Origin: Cytophagales bacterium
GTDB lineage: Bacteria > Bacteroidota > Bacteroidia > Cytophagales > UBA9547
Length of the DNA: 5,839 nucleotides
Assembly: GCA_013298205.1 (NCBI GenBank)
Contig: JAAFJZ010000177.1
Coordinates: forward strand, 1 to 5,839
Direction: 5' to 3'
Shown here: one piece after another, positions 1 to 3,610 of the stretch
How the letters are laid out: each line of letters starts with the position of its first letter
How positions within the stretch are numbered: the stretch's first letter is position 1
The notes under the pieces: generated by a model
The model's database searches: none
Seen by the model: the letters and a program-made list of their open reading frames with translations, nothing else
What the model was told of the DNA's origin: nothing
Translations under genes and position numbers: made by a program

Positions 1-201
1 CTTATAGGTATTATAAACGAACTTATTACTGGTGATTTACAAATTATTAAAGTAGAGGGCTTTCCTATCGAGTCGAATTGGAACCTGATTTGGATGAAAA
101 GCAAGAATCATTCACCTATCGCTAGTGCGTATTTAGCTTATATTAGAGAAAATAAAGAAAATATTATTGCGCAGAAGTTTCAAAGATTTGGGCTGTATTA
201 A
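1..201 (+). CDS. LysR-type transcriptional regulator, C-terminal fragment
   Basis: The window starts inside this gene; only the last 66 codons and the TAA stop at 199-201 are present, in frame 1. The translation begins LIGIINELITGDLQIIKVEG and contains FPIESNWNLIWMK followed by SPIASAYLAYIRE. This is the usual ending of a LysR substrate-binding domain: a hydrophobic stretch, a 'G-L-hhhh-V-G-hPh' strand, a 'W-Lhh' strand and a last 'SPhAxAahxahh' helix. Such proteins are DNA-binding regulators with an N-terminal winged helix-turn-helix and a C-terminal ligand domain. The DNA-binding half lies outside the window, so target and effector cannot be inferred. The gene is followed by a long AT-rich gap and points the same way as the next genes, but the 200-bp distance to the next possible ORF argues against one operon. 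The family call is from remembered motif shape and is fairly secure; the subtype is unknown. Confidence 0.8.
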   Translation, partial: LIGIINELITGDLQIIKVEGFPIESNWNLIWMKSKNHSPIASAYLAYIRENKENIIAQKFQRFGLY

Positions 202-364
202 TTTGATGACTTTTACAATTAAATTATTTTTTAAAATCAATTTTTAGAACTATTTTTTGATTTGTTTCAAAGAAAAACATTGATATGAAAAAATTTAAAA
301 TATTGTTTTGAAAGTTTATCATTAAATAATGTAAAATTTTATATAAATATTAATATTTATTGAT

Positions 365-372
365 TACTTTTG
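365..372 (+). promoter_or_regulatory. Bacteroidota-type -7 element (TAnnTTTG)
   Basis: The string TACTTTTG is a perfect match to TAnnTTTG, the -7 consensus used by the primary sigma factor of Bacteroidota. It lies 37 bp before the small ORF at 410, a sensible distance for a start of transcription near 378-382. No clear TTG was seen at the expected -33 distance, where the DNA is almost only A and T. In sequence this AT-rich a match could arise by chance, so this is a moderate call. Confidence 0.45.
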
Positions 373-381
373 TAAAAAAAA

Positions 382-395
382 AGCTATTAATAGCT
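382..395. repeat. 14-bp perfect palindrome, possible operator or leader hairpin
   Basis: AGCTATTAATAGCT reads the same on both strands. It lies about 10 bp after the TAnnTTTG element and 14 bp before the small ORF, so it would overlap or directly follow the transcription start. As DNA it could be a dimeric repressor site; as RNA it could fold only into a weak 5-bp stem with a UUAA loop. The 8-bp half AATAGCTA (389-396) recurs at 562-569, upstream of the PPK2 gene. A run of nine A residues (374-382) touches its left edge. Confidence 0.4.
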
Positions 396-409
396 ATAAA
401 AAATGTGAT

Positions 410-547
410 ATGATACAAAATTTCTTACAACAGATTTTCCATTCTGGAAATCAAAATAACTTTATATTGTTTATGGGAGTAGTGATTTTATCTGGCCTTA
501 TTATGGCATTTGTTTTAAAATCTATATTTCGTATGATTTTCAAATAA
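410..547 (+). CDS. Possible 45-residue one-pass membrane protein
   Basis: An ATG at 410 opens a 45-codon frame ending in TAA at 545-547. The predicted protein has a short polar N-terminus rich in Q and N (about residues 1-17), then a continuous hydrophobic segment of about 20 residues (about 18-37, with FILFMGVVILSGLIMAFVL), and a basic tail with K37, R41 and K45. This is the layout of a single transmembrane helix with the positive end in the cytoplasm. I do not recognise the family. Support comes from the complete frame, the well-formed hydrophobic segment and the TAnnTTTG element upstream. Against it: short AT-rich frames often encode hydrophobic residues by chance, and no ribosome binding site is visible, although that is normal in Bacteroidota. 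It lies 87 bp before the PPK2 gene on the same strand, so the two could share a transcript. No function is proposed. Confidence 0.45.
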   Translation: MIQNFLQQIFHSGNQNNFILFMGVVILSGLIMAFVLKSIFRMIFK

Positions 548-634
548 ATTCTATGCAAGTCAATAGCTAAATTCATTAAAAATTGATTAATATTAGTTTT
601 TGAAACATTCTATAATTTTATTAAAATAACTTCT

Positions 635-1528
635 GTGTCAATTAAAATAAATACGCAACAATTTAAGATTGAAAAAAATAATGACTTCGAAATATCCAAA
701 GCCAATACAAAAGTCAAAAAAAATTACTCTAGTGATATAGAATACGAAGCTTTTTCCCTTGACTATAAAAATCAAATAGATGAGTTACAATCTAAAATGT
801 ATGCTCATAATCGTTATGGCTTGATTTTAATATTCCAAGCTATGGATGCAGCTGGAAAAGATGGGACAATAAAACATGTAATTTCTGGCGTGAACCCTCA
901 CGGAATAAGAATCGAAAATTTTAAAAGACCATCCGAAAATGAACTAGATCATGATTTTTTATGGAGATCTAATTTACTTACTCCAAAAAGGGGAACGATT
1001 ACCATTTTTAATCGTTCATATTATGAAGAAGTTTTAGTGGCAAAAGTTCATCCTGAAATAGTTACAAAATTTCAAAAAATCCCAAATGAACAAATACAAA
1101 ATATGAATGATTTGTGGGAAGATCGTTACAAAGATATTTCTAATTTAGAAAAGTATCTTCATCGAAATGGAATTCATGTATTAAAATTCTTTTTGAATAT
1201 TTCAAAAAAAGAGCAAGGAGAACGATTAATTGAAAGAATAAATGATCCTACCAAAAATTGGAAATTTGAAGAAGGAGATATAAAAGAAAGAGGATTTTGG
1301 AATGATTATATGGCTGCATATGAAGATGCAATTAATCAAACTTCAAGTGAAAATAGCCCTTGGTATATAGTTCCTGCAGATGATAAAAAAAATATGAGAC
1401 TAATTGTAAGCCAAATTATACTAGAAAAACTTCAAAGTTTAGATATTTATTATCCTAAACCGAATCCTGAACGAACCAAAATACTTGAAGGATTAATTCA
1501 AACTATAAAAGATCAAGATAAAGAATAG
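635..1528 (+). CDS. PPK2-family polyphosphate:nucleotide phosphotransferase (class III-like)
   Basis: This 297-residue cytoplasmic kinase should move phosphate from inorganic polyphosphate onto nucleotides. Visible motifs: the Walker A loop MDAAGKDGTIKH (residues 70-81, K75), the Walker B-side motif IFNRSYYEEVLV (124-135), and the lid region NDPTKNWKF...GDIKER (203-219). In class I PPK2 enzymes the second motif reads FDRSWYNRAG; the FNRSxYEDVLV-like form with N126 matches class III proteins such as those of Meiothermus ruber and Cytophaga hutchinsonii, which phosphorylate both AMP and ADP. The length of about 300 residues fits a one-domain PPK2. The start is GTG at 635: the frame is open upstream only to a TGA at 584-586 with no ATG between, and the next Met is residue 55, too close to Walker A. 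It converges with obgE and adk; the latter makes or uses the same AMP/ADP. The AMP/ADP substrate range is inferred from motifs. Confidence 0.93.
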   Translation: MSIKINTQQFKIEKNNDFEISKANTKVKKNYSSDIEYEAFSLDYKNQIDELQSKMYAHNRYGLILIFQAMDAAGKDGTIKHVISGVNPHGIRIENFKRPSENELDHDFLWRSNLLTPKRGTITIFNRSYYEEVLVAKVHPEIVTKFQKIPNEQIQNMNDLWEDRYKDISNLEKYLHRNGIHVLKFFLNISKKEQGERLIERINDPTKNWKFEEGDIKERGFWNDYMAAYEDAINQTSSENSPWYIVPADDKKNMRLIVSQIILEKLQSLDIYYPKPNPERTKILEGLIQTIKDQDKE

Positions 1529-1570
1529 ATAAAACTCATTTAAACAATTTTACAGATTCAAAAAAATTAT

Positions 1571-1595
1571 ATTCACCAAATACTCTTTGATGAAT
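1571..1595. terminator. Convergent hairpin terminator between PPK2 gene and obgE
   Basis: Arms 1571-1580 and 1586-1595 form a 10-bp stem with a 5-base loop. On the minus strand all positions pair, one of them G-U, and the 3' side runs into TATAATTTTTT, a U-rich tail suited to ending the obgE transcript. On the plus strand the same position is an A-C mismatch and the tail is the weaker TTTAGTTT. It sits 42 bp after the PPK2 stop and 39 bp after the obgE stop, in the only space between the two converging genes. The stem is A/T-rich, so stability is modest; it probably works best for the minus strand. Confidence 0.6.
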
Positions 1596-1634
1596 TTAGT
1601 TTCCTGCACAACAAAAAATATCGAATAAACAAAA

Positions 1635-2627
1635 TCATTTTTTTAGCTTCTCCCAAAGCATTTCTTTCAATTTCCCCAAACCTTTTTGGTTTTGAGAGGA
1701 AAAAAACACGTAATCTACACCTTTGGGAAGTTCTAACTTTAATTGTTCAGATAGTTCATCGTCTAATAAATCGAGTTTAGAAACAGCTAAAAGTTTATTT
1801 TTATTTATCAATTCAGGATTAAACTTTTCAAGTTCAGCTAATAATGTAAAGTAATCGGTAGCTATGTTTTTAGATTCTGCTGATATTACAAATAATAAAA
1901 TTGAGTTACGCTCTATATGTTTCAAAAATCTAAATCCAATTCCTTTACCTTCAGAAGCACCTTCAATGATTCCTGGTATATCTGCAACAATAAACGACCT
2001 AAAATTGTCTAAACCTACTACTCCTAAATGAGGTACTAAAGTAGTGAAAGCATAATCTGCCACTTTGGGAGTGGCTGCAGAAATTTGTCTTAATAAAGAA
2101 GATTTGCCAGCATTAGGAAAACCTACAAAACCTACATCTGCTAACACTTTAAGTTCAGCTATTACCCAAAATTCTTCACCTGCTTCACCAGTTTGAGCGT
2201 ATTCAGGAGCTTGATTGGTTGAAGTTCTAAAGTGCTGGTTACCCAATCCTCCCCTACCGCCACTTATTAAAATAAATTCTTCCCCATCTTGTGTGATTTC
2301 ACAAAGTTTTTCTCTGGTTTCGGCATCATACACTATTGTACCTGGTGGTACATCTACGTATTCGTCTATACCATCTGCACCTTTGCATTTAGCGGAAGAG
2401 CCATTTACACCTGAAGATGCTTTGATGTGTTTTCTGTATTTTAGGTGTAACAAAGTCCATAGTTGAACATTGCCACGTATGATTATATGCCCTCCTCTTC
2501 CACCATCTCCACCATCAGGCCCACCATCTGGAACGTGTTTTTCTCTTCTAAAATGCCTCGCTCCTTTACCACCATCGCCCGATTTTAGGAAGATTTTAAC
2601 ATAATCAATAAAATTTTGATCAGACAC
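1635..2627 (-). CDS. obgE: Obg-family GTPase (ribosome assembly)
   Basis: Obg proteins are essential GTPases that bind the large ribosomal subunit and help its late maturation, and they are linked to the stringent response. This 330-residue protein has the glycine-rich Obg fold (about 1-158, with GGPDGGDGGRGGH at 35-47 and GGRGGLGN at 123-130), then the G domain: G1 GFPNAGKS (169-176), switch I TT (195-196), G3 DIPG (216-219), G4 SKLD (283-286) and G5 around SSQ (310-312). G4 has Ser in place of the usual Asn of NKxD; from memory Bacteroidota Obg proteins often vary here. It ends soon after the G domain, so the extra OCT domain of some Firmicutes Obg proteins is absent. The start is GTG (2625-2627), placed directly after the adk stop codon; it gives the expected N-terminus with NFIDYVKI at residues 5-12, and no earlier in-frame start is possible. 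Last gene of the minus-strand cluster, followed by a hairpin. Confidence 0.97.
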   Translation of the reverse strand: MSDQNFIDYVKIFLKSGDGGKGARHFRREKHVPDGGPDGGDGGRGGHIIIRGNVQLWTLLHLKYRKHIKASSGVNGSSAKCKGADGIDEYVDVPPGTIVYDAETREKLCEITQDGEEFILISGGRGGLGNQHFRTSTNQAPEYAQTGEAGEEFWVIAELKVLADVGFVGFPNAGKSSLLRQISAATPKVADYAFTTLVPHLGVVGLDNFRSFIVADIPGIIEGASEGKGIGFRFLKHIERNSILLFVISAESKNIATDYFTLLAELEKFNPELINKNKLLAVSKLDLLDDELSEQLKLELPKGVDYVFFSSQNQKGLGKLKEMLWEKLKK

Positions 2628-3203
2628 TTAAGCTATTTCCTCAATTTTATTACAGATTGAAGTAAAAATTTCATCGATTTCACCAATACCATTTATACTA
2701 AAAAACTTGTTTTGTTTTTTGTAGAAATCAGCTACAGGCTTGGTTTTTGAGTTGTATTCATCGATTCTTTTGGTAACGAGGGCTTCGTTTTGATCATCTA
2801 CCCTTCCAGAAGTTAAACCTCTGTTTATAATTCTTGCGATTAACTCCTTATCTTCCACTTCAAGAGCAATCATGGTTTTAATCGGAATATTTTTATTGTT
2901 CAAAAAAACGTCCAAAGCTTCAGCTTGAGCAACCGTTCTTGGAAAACCATCAAAAATAAATCCTTTTACATTTGAAAATTGATCTATTTTATTGCTAATC
3001 ATGCCTATTACAACTTCATCTGGCACAAGCATACCTTGATCCATCAAGGTTTTAGCTTTTAAACCTAGCTCGGTTTTGTTGGTGATTTCTGCGCGTAATA
3101 AATCTCCAGTAGAAAGGTGTAAAAAACCATATTTGCCAATGAGTTTCTCACTTTGAGTGCCTTTCCCAGCTCCTGGAGGCCCGAATAAAACAATATTTAA
3201 CAT
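2628..3203 (-). CDS. adk: Adenylate kinase
   Basis: Adenylate kinase catalyses the reversible reaction ATP + AMP = 2 ADP in the cytoplasm. The 191-residue protein shows the P-loop GPPGAGKGT (8-16), the AMP-site motif STGDLLR (31-37), DGFPRT (85-90, with the AMP-binding Arg), R128 at the lid base, GRVDD (133-137) and KRIDEY (145-150). It is the short type: the insert that carries four metal-binding Cys residues in long bacterial Adks is missing, which suits the 191-residue length. GRVDD differs from the more common GRSDD or GRADD at one residue. The ATG at 3201-3203 gives the standard N-terminus MLNIVLFGPPGAGKGT. There is no Shine-Dalgarno sequence in the 24-bp A/T-rich gap after the DUF3467 gene. 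Its TAA stop abuts the obgE GTG in the same reading frame with no spacer, which points to coupled translation. Confidence 0.98.
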   Translation of the reverse strand: MLNIVLFGPPGAGKGTQSEKLIGKYGFLHLSTGDLLRAEITNKTELGLKAKTLMDQGMLVPDEVVIGMISNKIDQFSNVKGFIFDGFPRTVAQAEALDVFLNNKNIPIKTMIALEVEDKELIARIINRGLTSGRVDDQNEALVTKRIDEYNSKTKPVADFYKKQNKFFSINGIGEIDEIFTSICNKIEEIA

Positions 3204-3227
3204 CTTAATAAATTTAATAAATAGATT

Positions 3228-3554
3228 TTAAGCTTCACCTATTTTACCTCCAAAATTCATTGGAATGGAAATAGAATCTTGTGAATTTCTTACTTCTCCA
3301 AACATCTCTTCATATTTTTCAATGTTTTCTTTCAAAGCATACAATAATCTTTTGGCATGCTCAGGAGTGATGATAATTCTCGATTTCACTTTAGCTTTTT
3401 GAACTCCTGGTACCATTCTAATAAAATCAATTACAAATTCGGTATTAGAATGACCGATAAGAGCCAAATTTGAATATATACCTTCAGCGATTTCTTCAGA
3501 CAATTCGATATCAATCGGCTGTGGTGCAGGTTCTTGGTTTTCTTTTTTTGCCAT
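3228..3554 (-). CDS. DUF3467 family protein
   Basis: A 108-residue soluble protein of unknown function. It opens with a charged, proline-containing tail (MAKKENQEPAPQP, 1-13), then a compact alpha/beta core with EIAEGIYSNLALIGHSNTEF (21-40), FVIDFIRMVPG (40-50), VKSRIIITPEHAKRLLYAL (56-74) and a helix NIEKYEEMFG (77-86), and a C-terminal tail ending in FGGKIGEA. The pattern 'aNxxxhxxsxxEFxhDFhxxxPG...hhhsPxhAKrhhxxL' is what I remember for DUF3467, a small family common in Bacteroidota and often next to rpoC. No signal peptide, membrane segment or catalytic motif is visible. It is 56 bp after rpoC, with a strong hairpin between, and 24 bp before adk. The place beside RNA polymerase genes suggests a role near transcription, but this is only an inference from position. 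Confidence 0.85.
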   Translation of the reverse strand: MAKKENQEPAPQPIDIELSEEIAEGIYSNLALIGHSNTEFVIDFIRMVPGVQKAKVKSRIIITPEHAKRLLYALKENIEKYEEMFGEVRNSQDSISIPMNFGGKIGEA

Positions 3555-3566
3555 AAAATAAAATTA

Positions 3567-3605
3567 AAATTGCTTAGCAAAAATTTATTCTTCGCTAAGC
3601 AATTT
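3567..3605 (-). terminator. 12-bp perfect hairpin between rpoC and DUF3467 gene
   Basis: AAATTGCTTAGC (3567-3578) and GCTAAGCAATTT (3594-3605) are perfect inverted repeats around a 15-base loop. Read on the minus strand, the hairpin begins 5 bases after the rpoC stop codon and is followed by TAATTTTATTTT, ending at the ATG of the next gene. Stem plus U-rich tail is the form of an intrinsic terminator, but the loop is long and the tail is broken by A residues. It may end most rpoC transcripts, let some reach the downstream genes, or be an RNA-processing or mRNA-stability site. It is the strongest inverted repeat I saw in the window. Confidence 0.65.
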
Positions 3606-3610
3606 ATGAA

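Larger units (their letters stand above)
202..634. other. AT-rich intergenic region between LysR fragment and PPK2 gene
   Basis: This 433-bp stretch is far richer in A and T than the flanking coding sequence. It holds a TAnnTTTG promoter element (365-372), a 14-bp palindrome (382-395) and a possible 45-codon ORF (410-547), listed separately. The first 160 bases after the LysR stop show only A/T tracts and very short frames, such as an ATG at 285 that stops after eight codons. I found no strong terminator hairpin behind the LysR gene and no convincing tRNA or riboswitch fold. The last 87 bases (548-634) must carry the leader of the PPK2 gene, but contain only weak promoter-like strings (for example TATAAT at 611-616 and TTG at 583-585, spaced too far apart). 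Confidence 0.6.

Noticed and set aside
202..300. Intrinsic terminator behind the LysR gene
   Set aside because: Several T-rich tracts are present but I found no stem with more than a few pairs before them.
285..311. Short frame from the ATG at 285
   Set aside because: Only eight codons (MKKFKILF) before TGA in A/T-only sequence; no promoter or leader-peptide context.
583..634. Promoter for the PPK2 gene using TTG at 583-585 with TATAAT at 611-616 or TAATTTTA at 613-620
   Set aside because: The distances between elements do not fit the Bacteroidota spacing and the match lacks the final G of TAnnTTTG; such strings are expected by chance in this composition.
2215..2466. 83-codon plus-strand open frame
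   Set aside because: It lies fully inside obgE on the opposite strand and mirrors the glycine-rich Obg domain as proline- and serine-rich low-complexity protein; no independent support.
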